This document shows positions 27,513 to 36,402 of a stretch of DNA of 64,000 nucleotides, piece by piece. The notes beneath the pieces were generated by a model. The model worked only from the letters and a program-made list of their open reading frames with translations. It ran no database searches and was not told the origin of the DNA. Location: contig JAHEDZ010000018.1 of the NCBI GenBank assembly GCA_024640955.1, positions 29,347 through 93,346 of the forward strand, in the 5' to 3' direction. Position 1 is the first letter of the stretch, and each line of letters begins with the position of its first letter. Made by a program: the position numbers and the translations under genes. Source of the DNA: Oceanospirillaceae bacterium (lineage in GTDB: Bacteria; Pseudomonadota; Gammaproteobacteria; Pseudomonadales; Balneatricaceae).

Positions 27513-27546
27513 ATTTTTGCCGTAGAATTTTATGGGGTGACCTTAA

Positions 27547-28179
27547 ATGGGCGTAGTAGCTAAACGATCTTCAATGACCTTCTTCTCTGATGCAGGTGAC
27601 CAGTACAGCCACCGCGTACGCATTGTGCTTGCTGAGAAGGGTGTTGCAGTTGATGTGATTGACTGTCAGGAAGAGGAACTGCCTGAAGATGTTGCTGCAT
27701 TGAATCCATATAACAGCCTGCCAACATTATTGGACCGCGAACTGGTTCTATTTGAGCCAGGTGTGATGATGGAGTACCTGGATGAGCGTTTCCCGCATCC
27801 TCCACTGTTGCCCGTCTACCCGGTAGCGCGCGCTGAGAGTCGTCTCTACATCTACCGCATTCAGCGCGATTGGTCGCGGTATGCTGACATCATCTTGAAT
27901 AGTGATGGTAGCGACGCAGAGATTGAAGAGGCGCGCAAAGAGTTGCGTGACAGTCTTGTCGCTATCTCACCTATCTTCGCTGAGAAGCCATATTTCATGA
28001 GCGAAGAGTTCAGCCTAGTTGACTGCTGTATCGCTCCGATTTTATGGCGTCTGCCAGCAATGGGCATCGAGATTCCTGAAGCGCAGTGCAAGCCGCTGGT
28101 TAAATATATGGAGCGTCTGTTTAATCGTGAGTCGTTCCAGGAGAGTTTGTCAGAGGTTGAGCGCGAGCTGCGCGACTAA
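27547..28179 (+). CDS. sspA: stringent starvation protein A
   Basis: SspA (210 aa) has a glutathione-S-transferase fold but acts as an RNA polymerase-associated regulator in stationary phase and acid stress. Visible features are [21 protein letters not shown] (thioredoxin-like N-terminal part), [34 protein letters not shown] sequence and a helical C-terminal domain. The position after petABC and before sspB is the standard one in beta- and gammaproteobacteria. Confidence 0.96.
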   Translation: MGVVAKRSSMTFFSDAGDQYSHRVRIVLAEKGVAVDVIDCQEEELPEDVAALNPYNSLPTLLDRELVLFEPGVMMEYLDERFPHPPLLPVYPVARAESRLYIYRIQRDWSRYADIILNSDGSDAEIEEARKELRDSLVAISPIFAEKPYFMSEEFSLVDCCIAPILWRLPAMGIEIPEAQCKPLVKYMERLFNRESFQESLSEVERELRD

Positions 28180-28187
28180 ACACTGAT

Positions 28188-28634
28188 ATGTCTGAGATCA
28201 CCCCGAGTCGCGGCTACCTTGTTAGAGCGTTATTTGATTGGATTATTGATAACGATCTGACACCTCACCTAGTTGTTGCGGCCGAGGTGCCTGGCACCGA
28301 TGTGCCTGATGCCTATGTTAAAGATGGACAGATTACCCTCAATATCGCCCCCTCAGCTGTTCGTGATCTCTACATTGATGCTGATGCGGTGAGCTTCAAT
28401 GCCCGCTTCGGTGGTGTGCCTACAGAGATCTATGTGCCTACAGCCTCTATTCTTGCGATCTTTGCGCGGGAGAATGGCGAGGGCATGGGGTTCGGTATGG
28501 AGCCTGGAGCAGATCTGCTGCAGGCTCAGATCGATGAGGCTCTCGAAGCTGGCGAACCCTTAGCCCCGACTAAAGCGCCTGAGCCGCCCAAGCTTGAAAA
28601 ACCGAAGAAACCGGGTCTGCGCGTCGTTAAGTAG
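28188..28634 (+). CDS. sspB: ClpXP adaptor SspB
   Basis: SspB (148 aa) delivers ssrA-tagged proteins to ClpXP. The N-terminal dimer/tag-binding domain (PSRGYLVRALFDWI, LNIAPSAVRDL, FGGVPTEIYVP) is complete. A flexible Pro/Lys-rich linker follows, and the protein ends in the ClpX-binding XB motif GLRVVK. It lies 8 bp after sspA. No U-rich terminator follows directly; see the stem at 28768. Confidence 0.96.
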   Translation: MSEITPSRGYLVRALFDWIIDNDLTPHLVVAAEVPGTDVPDAYVKDGQITLNIAPSAVRDLYIDADAVSFNARFGGVPTEIYVPTASILAIFARENGEGMGFGMEPGADLLQAQIDEALEAGEPLAPTKAPEPPKLEKPKKPGLRVVK

Positions 28635-28767
28635 CCGTCTTCTATAGCTTGCCCGTACTGGAGTTCGCGGCGTAATCCGATCACCCTTTTGCGACCCGCT
28701 AGGGAGATTCCTATATCGCTTAGTAATTTACATCCGCGTAAATTGAGATCCGCTTAAGGGTAATCAA

Positions 28768-28809
28768 GGGACTCGGCCACTGCGGCGCTGAGGCAGGATG
28801 GCGAGTCCC
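28768..28809. other. long GC-rich stem in the convergent sspB/dolP spacer
   Basis: GGGACTCG (28768-28775) pairs with CGAGTCCC (28802-28809) around a 26-nt GC-rich interior that could fold further. It lies in the 185-bp spacer between two convergent genes. There is no T-tract on either side, so it may be a factor-dependent stop or mRNA-end stabiliser, or part of a small RNA. Nothing else recognisable is in the spacer. Confidence 0.4.
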
Positions 28810-28819
28810 GGGATGTCTG

Positions 28820-29395
28820 TTAAGGGAGTGGAACGTACTCGAAGACTTTAACGATCCGCTGTACACCCGGTACCGCACGAACAACGTTTACAGCTCGATC
28901 CGCTTCGGCCTGGCTTACAAGACCCATCAGGTAAACTATACCGTTTTCGGTGATCACCTTAATTCGTAGTCCTTCAACGCTCTTGTCTGCAAGTAGCTGC
29001 AGTTTAATGCGGCTGGTGAGGTAGACGTCGTTGGAGCGCACGATCGTTGAGGTTGGGCCTGCGATCTCAAGCTCATTGTGCACGCGCTTCACTTCGCGCG
29101 TTTTGTTGATTACATCGTCTGCTTCACGCTTTACTGATTCGTTCGGCACTTGACCGGTCAGTAGTACCTGGCCGTTGAAGCTGGTGACGTTGATGTGAGA
29201 CTGAGACAAGGGTGCAGAGGCCTTGCTGATGTTGACCAGAGCTTTGAGTTCAATCGCCTCATCTTCTATGTAGTTGCCGATAGTGCGGTTGCCTTGGTTC
29301 TCGCGTATAGGCTCCTCACGTGTGGCGCTGACGAGATTGGAGCAGCCGGATATCAGAGTGGTAGTAGCGAGTAGGGCGATGGCTAGTTTCTTCAT
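28820..29395 (-). CDS. dolP: BON-domain outer-membrane lipoprotein DolP (YraP)
   Basis: The 191-aa protein has a lipoprotein signal with lipobox LISGC (Cys18) and two BON domains (around residues 48-115 and 122-190, with GQVLLTGQVPNES and GIVYLMGLVSQAEA). DolP binds anionic phospholipid at division sites and supports outer-membrane integrity and septal amidase activation in E. coli. It is the last gene of the lpoA-yraN-diaA-dolP operon, 2 bp after diaA, in the same order as E. coli yraM-N-O-P. Confidence 0.94.
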   Translation of the reverse strand: MKKLAIALLATTTLISGCSNLVSATREEPIRENQGNRTIGNYIEDEAIELKALVNISKASAPLSQSHINVTSFNGQVLLTGQVPNESVKREADDVINKTREVKRVHNELEIAGPTSTIVRSNDVYLTSRIKLQLLADKSVEGLRIKVITENGIVYLMGLVSQAEADRAVNVVRAVPGVQRIVKVFEYVPLP

Positions 29396-29397
29396 GC

Positions 29398-29988
29398 TTA
29401 TTCAGCTCCAAATAGTTGAAATTCGATAAGATCAGTAAGGCTATGCAGTATTAAGGTGTGAGCCATATGGATACAAGGGTCATCATCGCTAGCGATACAG
29501 AATTCTATCTCTTCGGGACGCAGCAGTGCGGTCATATTGCCGCCGTCACGCCCTGTAAGCGCTATCACTTGCATATCCCGATCGTGGGCTGCCTGAATGG
29601 CCTGTACCAGGCTGGCATCGCGACCTCCGGTAGAGATGACGAGTAGAATGTCACCGGCACGGCCGAGAGCCTGAATTTGGCGAGCGTAGACCTCTGCGTA
29701 GCCTGAGTCATGAGCGATGCCGGACATTACGGCTGAGCTCGCATTCAGTACACTGCAGGGAAGGCCCGGACGGTCATGGCGAAAACGGTTCAGCAGTTGT
29801 GCACTAAACTGCGCTGCGATAGCCGCAGAAGCACCATTACCGGCGCAGAGTATCTGTCCTTCAGATACGAGGCAGGGGAGGATAATCTCCGACGCTTCGG
29901 CGATCATCGGCGTATAGTGCTCAATCGTCTGGGCACAGGTATCCATGGTGCTATGAAAATGGCCGATTATGCGCTCTTCGAGTTCCAT
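29398..29988 (-). CDS. diaA: DiaA-like SIS-domain protein (DnaA initiator-associating)
   Basis: This 196-aa protein consists of one sugar-isomerase (SIS) domain, with the phosphosugar loop CAGNGASAAIAAQF and VISTGGRDASLVQAI. It is close to DiaA and to GmhA phosphoheptose isomerase. Its place between yraN and dolP supports DiaA, which binds DnaA as a tetramer and stimulates initiation. Distinguishing it from GmhA by sequence reading alone is not fully safe, but the lipopolysaccharide heptose genes are not nearby. Confidence 0.88.
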   Translation of the reverse strand: MELEERIIGHFHSTMDTCAQTIEHYTPMIAEASEIILPCLVSEGQILCAGNGASAAIAAQFSAQLLNRFRHDRPGLPCSVLNASSAVMSGIAHDSGYAEVYARQIQALGRAGDILLVISTGGRDASLVQAIQAAHDRDMQVIALTGRDGGNMTALLRPEEIEFCIASDDDPCIHMAHTLILHSLTDLIEFQLFGAE

Positions 29989-30009
29989 TAAGTCCCTGTT
30001 TGTTCGCGG

Positions 30010-30399
30010 TTATTCAGGTCGAAAGGCATCTTTATACCACAGACACTCATTGCGTTGTTTATTAGATTCGATGGTAACCAGATCGAAGCGGCAGGTCGAG
30101 TCGGCATATTCAGGATTGCGCATCAGCCAGAGTTGTGCAGCTCGGATGAGTTTGCGCTGTTTGCGCCAGTCGACTGACTCGAGGGCACCACCCCAGCCTG
30201 AGTGTTGGCGGTAGCGCACCTCTACAAACGTCAGGCAACTGCCATCGGTGACTATAAGATCGAGTTCGCCAAGCCGGTAGTTAGCGTTGCGAGCCAATAC
30301 TCGACAACCGTGGGTTATTAGATGCTGCTCTGCGATCTGTTCATATTGGTTGCCTCGCGCCCGAGTATCGGTTCTTGGGCTCGCTTTTCGACTATCCAT
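30010..30399 (-). CDS. yraN: YraN family (UPF0102) endonuclease-like protein
   Basis: A 129-aa protein with the restriction-endonuclease-like core: GNQYEQIAEQHL, then GELDLIVTDGSCLTFVEVRYR, which carries the E/D-x-VEVR catalytic pattern. The family is universal and often lies beside rsmI and lpoA; its cellular role is not settled, though links to DNA recombination or processing have been suggested. The length is normal. Confidence 0.92.
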   Translation of the reverse strand: MDSRKASPRTDTRARGNQYEQIAEQHLITHGCRVLARNANYRLGELDLIVTDGSCLTFVEVRYRQHSGWGGALESVDWRKQRKLIRAAQLWLMRNPEYADSTCRFDLVTIESNKQRNECLWYKDAFRPE

Positions 30400-30445
30400 G
30401 CTCTCCTCCTTGAGTGCATCCTTAGATATGTTGGATAGTCTTAGC

Positions 30446-32317
30446 TTAGTTGCTGGAGCTAAAAAGTGCCTCTTCAGCTAAGGGCTCCTCTACCGGTATC
30501 TTCGGTGGTCCCAGTAGCACAGGAATGCCCTGATCAAATCCTGCCCACACCAGCTCGCGTCGTACTCGACGATCAGTACCCAGAGTGAGTCGTCCGGTTA
30601 GTCCGTCGAAGAAGATCTCATCCGAGCCCTCGAGTTGGCGCAAGAAAGGGTGGAGCGTGAAAGCGTCAGCACCAAGTGCATATAGTCGACCAAGGCGGCT
30701 CTGAGTGTCAGGACGCTCGGCGCCAAGCTGCAGGTTAATCGGTGAAACCGGGTTTAGCAGCCAGGGTGTGTCAGCAAACTGTACGCCGTTTAGATCGACA
30801 TCACGCACTGCGTCTGGGTTGCCATCAAACAGGTGTGAGGTCGCGTAGACAGGGTAGTTACCCGCAAAATGGAAGGCCAGCATCGGCTTGAGCTGGCGAG
30901 CGTCCCGTGCAGATGCTGTTAGCAGAATCGCATCGATATCGCTTCGTGGACGAGCGTTAAATTCGAGCTTCTGGCCGAGTACTTTCCGTAGCTCATCGTA
31001 TCGAGCATAGCTGAGCTGGGTGTTAAGCAGCTGGGATACTTGGTTAGAGAGGTCCTCGCCGCTCTGGTACTGCAATTCGGCAGCAACCTCAGCTTCGAGT
31101 GTGGTGATCGCTTTGAGGTAATCCTCACGCGCCTTCAGGCCCCAGGAAGCTGCTGGCGTGATCAATGCAAAGCGTGTGTTGCCTTCGAGTACGGCACGCT
31201 CAACGACCTGGGAGATCTCTTGGTCGGAGGAGAGGTCCATTGTGTAGATGTTCGGAGCGGTGTTCTGGCTCTGGTTAAACACAATGACCGGAACTGGCAG
31301 GTCCTGGCGAGCTGTTAGCTGATCGATTAAAGAACCCTTGAGCGGGCCGATTACTAGATCGATACGCTCTCTCTGAGCGTGATCCAGCAGCTCCTGTGCG
31401 CTCTGAATCTGCTCGGTGTCCAATGTTATCAATTCAGGTACGGGTAGGTTCTGCGTCTGGCGCTGGTAGAGGGCAGCGCTGACACCTTCGCTAATGATTC
31501 GAGCCGGTTCTGCAAGCTGTCCACCAAAAGGCAGTGCTAGGAGAACTCGTTTCGGCGTGAGTAGGTCGGCATTCAAAAGTGCCGCAAGAGCTTGTGGTGG
31601 GTTGGTATTGGCAGGGTGAGCTGCCCAGAGTTGTTGCCACTGGGTCAACGCGTCACGTTGGGTTGATAGATCCGCCTGTTTTGCCAGACTCAGCGCTAAC
31701 TCTATCCAGCCCTGCTCGTAAAAGCCGTAGTTATTTAAGCTAGCTGCCACCAAGCGTTCAGAGTCGACGTCCAGAAGTTGGCGCCAGATTAGATTGTTGA
31801 GCTGTTCAAGTTCATCGCCCTCTGTCGTTTTGGCGACGTTAATCAGCTCAAGTGCGGCCGCGAGTGGATTCTGTTGCTGCTCATAAGCTTGAGCGCGCAG
31901 TCGGCTGAACTCCACACGTTGCGTCACACTAAGATCTGGGAATTGCGCCGCGTCGAGATACTGCAGCGCGCCATTGGCATCTTTGCGGTCAATAGCTGCA
32001 CCTGCGCGCAGGCTCGCGATCTCGAATGCGAGGTTGGGTGGTAGGATAGTGATATCAACTGCCTCCAGTGCTTGAGTCGCGCCCTGGATATCTCCGCGCT
32101 GCTCAAGCATCTGTGCCGCTTGTAGTCTAAGTTCTGCTGCCCGTCGTGGCTGCGCCGATGCTGCGCTGCTGAGCAGCTGCTCAACACTCATCGTCTTTTC
32201 AGTGACGCTCGGAACCTGTGTGGATTGTGGCGGAGCCGCACAGCCTGCTAGGAGTGCTGCGGTAATGCTGGCGGCGCAGAGCAGCCTAAATCTGTTGCCT
32301 GTCATGGTATAGTTCAC
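30446..32317 (-). CDS. lpoA: LpoA, outer-membrane lipoprotein activator of PBP1A
   Basis: LpoA (623 aa) has a lipoprotein signal with lipobox LLAGC (Cys26), an N-terminal TPR-like helical domain (about 35-240) and a C-terminal periplasmic-binding-protein-like domain (about 255-600) with VLLALPFGGQLAEPARIISEG. It reaches through the periplasm to stimulate the penicillin-binding protein 1A. It starts only 18 bp from the divergent rsmI gene, so the promoters of the two must overlap or lie inside coding sequence. Confidence 0.94.
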   Translation of the reverse strand: MNYTMTGNRFRLLCAASITAALLAGCAAPPQSTQVPSVTEKTMSVEQLLSSAASAQPRRAAELRLQAAQMLEQRGDIQGATQALEAVDITILPPNLAFEIASLRAGAAIDRKDANGALQYLDAAQFPDLSVTQRVEFSRLRAQAYEQQQNPLAAALELINVAKTTEGDELEQLNNLIWRQLLDVDSERLVAASLNNYGFYEQGWIELALSLAKQADLSTQRDALTQWQQLWAAHPANTNPPQALAALLNADLLTPKRVLLALPFGGQLAEPARIISEGVSAALYQRQTQNLPVPELITLDTEQIQSAQELLDHAQRERIDLVIGPLKGSLIDQLTARQDLPVPVIVFNQSQNTAPNIYTMDLSSDQEISQVVERAVLEGNTRFALITPAASWGLKAREDYLKAITTLEAEVAAELQYQSGEDLSNQVSQLLNTQLSYARYDELRKVLGQKLEFNARPRSDIDAILLTASARDARQLKPMLAFHFAGNYPVYATSHLFDGNPDAVRDVDLNGVQFADTPWLLNPVSPINLQLGAERPDTQSRLGRLYALGADAFTLHPFLRQLEGSDEIFFDGLTGRLTLGTDRRVRRELVWAGFDQGIPVLLGPPKIPVEEPLAEEALFSSSN

Positions 32318-32350
32318 ACCCTGTGATCAGTACGGATGGAAAATTCAGTT

Positions 32351-33190
32351 ATGTCAGCGCCGAGACTCTACGTTGTCGCAACGCCCATAGGTAATCTTGC
32401 GGACCTTTCGCCTCGCGCTCAGCAAATTTTAGCAGAGGTTGATCTGATTGCTGCTGAGGATACGCGCCACACGGGCCGACTAATGCAGCACTTTAACATT
32501 AAAGCGAATCTGATTTCAGTCCATGATCACAACGAACGACAGCGTGCTCAGATGATTATCGATCGCTTGCAGCAGGGACAGCAGATTGCGTTGGTCTCCG
32601 ATGCTGGTACGCCGTTGATCTCTGATCCGGGTTTTGTTCTGGTGCGAGCGGTACGCGAGGCAGGGTTTGAGGTTTCACCGGTGCCCGGTTGCTGTGCATT
32701 TGTTGCAGCGCTAAGTGCCTCCGGAATGCCTTCAGATCGTTTCAGTTTTGAGGGTTTCCTACCGGCTAAATCGGGTGCTCGTCAACAGGCGCTCTCTGCA
32801 CTTGCTGATGCTGCTCAGACGTTGATCTTTTACGAATCTACCCATCGCATTGTCGATTCGCTCAAAGATATGCAGGCGACTCTTGGCTCGGATCGCTTTG
32901 TACTGGTGGCGCGTGAGTTGACCAAAACCTTTGAGACGATCAAAGGGGCGCCGATCAATGAGTTGCTTGAGTGGATTCAGGCTGACTCCAATCAGCAGCG
33001 CGGAGAGTTTGTTGTTATTGTGCAGGGGGCGCCTGAACGAGCCGACACAGGTATCAGTGCCGAAGCGGAACGGATCCTCGATCTGCTAGCAGCGGAGTTG
33101 CCACCGAAAAAAGCGGCGGCGCTGACTGCAGAGATCAGTGGAGTAAACAAAAAAGCGCTCTATCAGTTGCTGCTAGATAAAAAAGGCTAA
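32351..33190 (+). CDS. rsmI: 16S rRNA (cytidine-1402-2'-O)-methyltransferase
   Basis: RsmI (279 aa from ATG 32351; an in-frame ATG at 32336 would add five residues) methylates the ribose of C1402 in 16S rRNA; RsmH, encoded at 37024, methylates the base of the same nucleotide. Tetrapyrrole-methylase-type motifs are [40 protein letters not shown] and [14 protein letters not shown]. Divergent from lpoA and upstream of rnpB, which is a common arrangement. Confidence 0.95.
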   Translation: MSAPRLYVVATPIGNLADLSPRAQQILAEVDLIAAEDTRHTGRLMQHFNIKANLISVHDHNERQRAQMIIDRLQQGQQIALVSDAGTPLISDPGFVLVRAVREAGFEVSPVPGCCAFVAALSASGMPSDRFSFEGFLPAKSGARQQALSALADAAQTLIFYESTHRIVDSLKDMQATLGSDRFVLVARELTKTFETIKGAPINELLEWIQADSNQQRGEFVVIVQGAPERADTGISAEAERILDLLAAELPPKKAAALTAEISGVNKKALYQLLLDKKG

Positions 33191-33222
33191 TCCTGGCGAA
33201 CCACTGTGTTAGACTTGCCGCC

Positions 33223-33583
33223 GAGTCTGCCAGGCAGTCGCCGCTTCAGTTTGCTGGAGGGGAGGAAAGTCCGGGCTCCACAGGGCAAAGTGCCAGATAA
33301 CGTCTGGGCGGCGTGAGTCGACGGAAAGTGCAACAGAAAGTATACCGCCTAAGTAGGCTACTCTTCGGAGTGGTTTGCCGGTAAGGTTGAAATGGTGCGG
33401 TAAGAGCGCACCGCGCAGGTGGCAACACTCTGCGGCGATGGTAAACCCCACTCGGAGCAAGACCAAATAGGGACCCTTAAGGCATGGCCCATGCCGGGTC
33501 CGGGTAGGTCGCTTGAGGCTAGTAGTGATGCTAGCCCTAGAGGAATGACTGTCCACGACAGAACCCGGCTTATCGGCAGACTC
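33223..33583 (+). ncRNA. rnpB: RNase P RNA, bacterial class A
   Basis: The catalytic RNA that removes 5' leaders from tRNA precursors. The universally conserved block GGAGGGGAGGAAAGTCCGGG lies near 33256-33275. GAGTCTGCC (33223-33231) pairs with GGCAGACTC (33575-33583) as helix P1. The J11/12-type GGTAAACCCC, ACAGAA, and the 3' block GGCTTATCGG are present. The P3 arm is short compared with E. coli. A -10-like TAGACT lies at 33210-33215, 8 bp before the predicted first base, and a T-rich stretch follows the 3' end. The ends are estimated from P1 pairing. Confidence 0.95.
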
Positions 33584-33677
33584 ACTTTTTCTTATATTTT
33601 TATTCGCTGACACGGCAGTCTTCTATTACAGGAGGGCGCTTTGAATAAAAGTTGGCCTCTAACTTGCTAACGAAACT

Positions 33678-33711
33678 GTAGTTGCTCCAAATTTCTTAAT
33701 GGTCCAACTAC
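33678..33711. other. inverted repeat in the rnpB-to-ldhA spacer
   Basis: GTAGTTG (33678-33684) and CAACTAC (33705-33711) form a 7-bp inverted repeat with a 20-bp interior, just upstream of the small Arg-rich ORF at 33764. It could be a regulator site or an mRNA hairpin. The rest of 33584-33763 shows an AGGAGGG box followed by a 9-codon TTG reading frame (33641-33670) and nothing else recognisable. Confidence 0.3.
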
Positions 33712-33763
33712 ACTTTAGAAGTAAATGAAGCAGATCAGTGAAGGATCAACGGAGAATCAATAC

Positions 33764-33904
33764 ATGGCTTACAACGGATCTGAGAGGCGCGCTAGTACAG
33801 ATCGTCGCGATGGATATGAGAGACGCACGCGCGTTAATCAGTTCGAGCGCAGGATTCGACCGCTGGGACGGCGCGCAACCGATGCGGGGCAGTGTTCCCG
33901 GTAA
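33764..33904 (+). CDS. small Arg-rich protein of unknown function
   Basis: An ATG with a CGGAG box 8-9 bp upstream opens a 46-codon frame ending TAA. The product is strongly basic and carries repeated (D/E)RR units: SERRAS, TDRRDGYERRT, FERRIRPLGRRATD. Short proteins with such repeated DRR/ERR units are found in other gammaproteobacteria, without a known role as far as I recall. It ends 9 bp before the ldhA-like gene, so the two may be co-transcribed. Evidence is the ribosome site, spacing and repeat pattern only. Confidence 0.5.
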   Translation: MAYNGSERRASTDRRDGYERRTRVNQFERRIRPLGRRATDAGQCSR

Positions 33905-33913
33905 CAGCCTCAA

Positions 33914-34900
33914 ATGAAAGTTCTTATCTACAGCACGCGTAAAGATGAGCGTGCCTTTCTTGCTGACGCCTTCAAGGGCTCAGGTCTACTAGCTCAGTTT
34001 GAAGATATACATCTGAACGCGCGCACGGCTGCCCTAGCCGAGGGCTGTGATGCAGTCTCCGTGTTTGTAAATGACCAGGTTGATGCACAGGTCATAGAAA
34101 CTCTAGGTGGGCTGGGGGTTCGTTTCATCGCTCTGCGTTGCGCTGGTTACAACAATGTTGACCTCGACGCTGCCAAACGCTGTTCAATTGCGGTGGTTAG
34201 GGTGCCGGCTTACTCACCCTACGCCGTTGCTGAACACGCAGTCGCTCTGCTACTAGGGCTTAATCGACACATTCACAAAGCTTACAATCGTGTTCGCGAG
34301 GGCAACTTCTCTCTTGATGGACTGGTTGGTTTTGACCTGCATGGTAAGTCTGTCGGAGTGATCGGTACCGGCACCATAGGTCAGGTGTTCTGCTCCATAA
34401 TGCGAGGTTTTGGCTCGAAGGTATTGGCTTTCGACCCCTACCCCAATCAGAAACTGATAGACGCGGGTGTCAGCTACGTTGAGCTTGATGAGATCTATCG
34501 CCGCTCTGATGTCATCAGTTTGCACTGTCCGTTAACGCCGCAGACCCATCACCTTGTTGATGATGCAGCAATCGCCAAAATGAAACCGGGCGCTTTGTTG
34601 ATAAATACGAGTCGCGGCGGGTTGGTCGATACCCAGTCTGTCATTAAAGGATTAAAATCGGGCCACCTCGGGGGGCTTGCACTGGATGTTTATGAGGAGG
34701 AGGCGGATCTCTTCTTTGAGGATCTGTCGGATCAGGTGATTGCAGATGATGACTTGATGCGCTTGACCACCTTTCCCAATGTTATTATCACAGGGCATCA
34801 GGCGTTTTTGACCCGCGAGGCGCTGCAGAATATCGCTCAAACCACGGTCTCAAATCTAACGTTGCTGGCTCAGGCCCAGCCTTGTGATAACCAGCTCTAG
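33914..34900 (+). CDS. ldhA: D-2-hydroxyacid dehydrogenase, D-lactate dehydrogenase (LdhA) type
   Basis: The 328-aa NAD-dependent enzyme fits fermentative D-lactate dehydrogenase, which reduces pyruvate to D-lactate. The NAD loop GTGTIGQV is at 151-158. The catalytic triad is R234 (NTSRGGLVD), E263 (DVYEEE) and H295 (ITGHQAFLT). DVYEEEADLFFED and RCAGYNNVDL are distinctive of LdhA rather than of other hydroxyacid dehydrogenases. It is followed 9 bp later by a DUF4432 gene, which suggests co-transcription; the reason for that pairing is unknown. Confidence 0.9.
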   Translation: MKVLIYSTRKDERAFLADAFKGSGLLAQFEDIHLNARTAALAEGCDAVSVFVNDQVDAQVIETLGGLGVRFIALRCAGYNNVDLDAAKRCSIAVVRVPAYSPYAVAEHAVALLLGLNRHIHKAYNRVREGNFSLDGLVGFDLHGKSVGVIGTGTIGQVFCSIMRGFGSKVLAFDPYPNQKLIDAGVSYVELDEIYRRSDVISLHCPLTPQTHHLVDDAAIAKMKPGALLINTSRGGLVDTQSVIKGLKSGHLGGLALDVYEEEADLFFEDLSDQVIADDDLMRLTTFPNVIITGHQAFLTREALQNIAQTTVSNLTLLAQAQPCDNQL

Positions 34901-34909
34901 AGAGTTTCA

Positions 34910-36058
34910 ATGGAATACCTGATTACCGATACTCGCACGGGTGTTGCCGAGCGAGACTTTTCGCTCGACAACAGCGCTCTGCCGAATGACTTTCCCCTAG
35001 CTTTTGACTGCCGTCACCAGACTCTACGCGGTGGTAAGCAGGAGGGCTCTGAGGTGATCACTCTCAATGTAGGAGATCTCTCGGTCGCCGTCTCACCGAG
35101 TCGCGGAATGGGTGTGCTCTATGCACAACAGGGCGATCTGCGCTTGGGATGGGATTCGCCGGTGAAAGAGGTGGTCAATCCGAGCTTTATAGAGCTCTCG
35201 AAACACGGTGGCTTAGGCTGGCTTGAGGGGTTCAATGAACTCGTCGCTCGGTGTGGCTATCAGTGGTCTGGTCATCCCGGTATGGATGGCGATGAGATGC
35301 TGACCCTGCATGGGCAGATACAGAATATCCCTGCTTCAGTGGTTCGCCTAACAGTTGAAGATGCGCCTCCGTATCGCGTGCGTCTCTCAGGACGTGTTGA
35401 TGAGCGCTGCTTCAAGAAGGCGGAGTTCGAGGTTTGGATGCATCTTGTAATCACCCCCGGGCAGGTGGGCTTTACGATTGAAGATGAGCTGATTAACCGT
35501 GGATCCTACCCAAAGGAGTATCAGGCGCTTTACCACAACAACTTCGGTGCACCTATATTGGAGGAGGGCGCGCGGGTGCGAGTGCCTGCCAGTCAGGTCT
35601 CTCCGTTTAATGTGAGAGCGGCCGAGGGGCTTGCTAGCTGGGCAAGTATGCCTGCTCCAAGAGAAGGGTTTGATGAAGAGGTGTTTAATATTCGTCCCAT
35701 CGGCGACTCCCAGGGAGATACGCTGGCGCTCTTCCATAATGCTGCGGCCGATCGGGGTGTTGCTATGAGCTTCAATTTGCAGCAGCTACCTGTGCTGACG
35801 CTCTGGAAAAACTGTGACACGCTAGAGCAGGGTTATGTTGTTGGCCTAGAGCCGGGTACAAGCTTTGCTTACAATCGGCGCTATCAGCGCGACCTAGGTT
35901 TGGTGCCCACTATCGGGCCCGGTGAGAGTCGCTCTTTCGTGGTGAAATTTGATTTACTGTTGGATTCTGCGGCGGTCGAGAGCGCTGAGGCCAGGGTCGA
36001 GTCGTTGCAGGGTGATGCAGATCTGGAGCTTCGCGCTGAGCCCTTAGTGGCCCTTTAA
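34910..36058 (+). CDS. DUF4432 / aldose-1-epimerase-like protein
   Basis: The 382-aa product has features of the galactose-mutarotase-like superfamily members named DUF4432: VSPSRGMGVLYAQQGDLRLGWDSP near the start, WLEGFNELVARCGYQWSG and LHGQIQNIPA in the middle, YHNNFGAPILEEGARV (metal/sugar His region), and LEPGTSFAYNRR near the end. Such proteins probably bind or interconvert sugars or sugar acids. No signal peptide is seen. It follows the ldhA-like gene by 9 bp. The precise reaction is not known to me. Confidence 0.8.
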   Translation: MEYLITDTRTGVAERDFSLDNSALPNDFPLAFDCRHQTLRGGKQEGSEVITLNVGDLSVAVSPSRGMGVLYAQQGDLRLGWDSPVKEVVNPSFIELSKHGGLGWLEGFNELVARCGYQWSGHPGMDGDEMLTLHGQIQNIPASVVRLTVEDAPPYRVRLSGRVDERCFKKAEFEVWMHLVITPGQVGFTIEDELINRGSYPKEYQALYHNNFGAPILEEGARVRVPASQVSPFNVRAAEGLASWASMPAPREGFDEEVFNIRPIGDSQGDTLALFHNAAADRGVAMSFNLQQLPVLTLWKNCDTLEQGYVVGLEPGTSFAYNRRYQRDLGLVPTIGPGESRSFVVKFDLLLDSAAVESAEARVESLQGDADLELRAEPLVAL

Positions 36059-36402
36059 CGGGGGTAGGGTGTTTTACGAGTATGGCTGTATAAATTCTGC
36101 TCAATAGGCGCCCAATAAAACTGAGAATCTTTCATCTCGATTGTCGTTGGCTTCACCACATCTGCAACTCGCTGAATTACATAGACTATTTCTGCATATA
36201 AAAATGGGCGTAGCCGAGGGTTTCGTCTAAATCTCTCCCACTTTTCTACCACTTCCCCGAATCTTTGCGCATACAAGCAGTGCTAAATTATCGTTAATTC
36301 AATCCAACTTACTGATAAATATTGATATTTTTGGTCTCTCTGCGCTTCTATCTTCTCTTCTGTGAGTAGTGCTGTGTCTCAGATGTACCCTTATCGCCTT
36401 GG
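36059..36402. other. AT-rich spacer between DUF4432 and the mraZ promoter
   Basis: About 340 bp of distinctly AT-richer DNA with no convincing gene. A 73-codon minus-strand frame (36055-36276) begins only with TTG and has no ribosome site; its translation is not clearly random, so a decayed gene is possible. No terminator stem was recognised after the DUF4432 stop. Confidence 0.5.

Noticed and set aside
33209..33613. 134-codon minus-strand reading frame
   Set aside because: It is antisense to RNase P RNA, and this translation is a well-known false protein; the RNA explains the conservation.
33641..33670. 9-codon TTG frame behind a strong AGGAGGG box
   Set aside because: A leader peptide is possible but nothing beyond the box supports it.
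36055..36276. 73-codon minus-strand frame after the DUF4432 gene
   Set aside because: Only a TTG start, no ribosome site, AT-rich; kept only as a possible relic, not as a gene.
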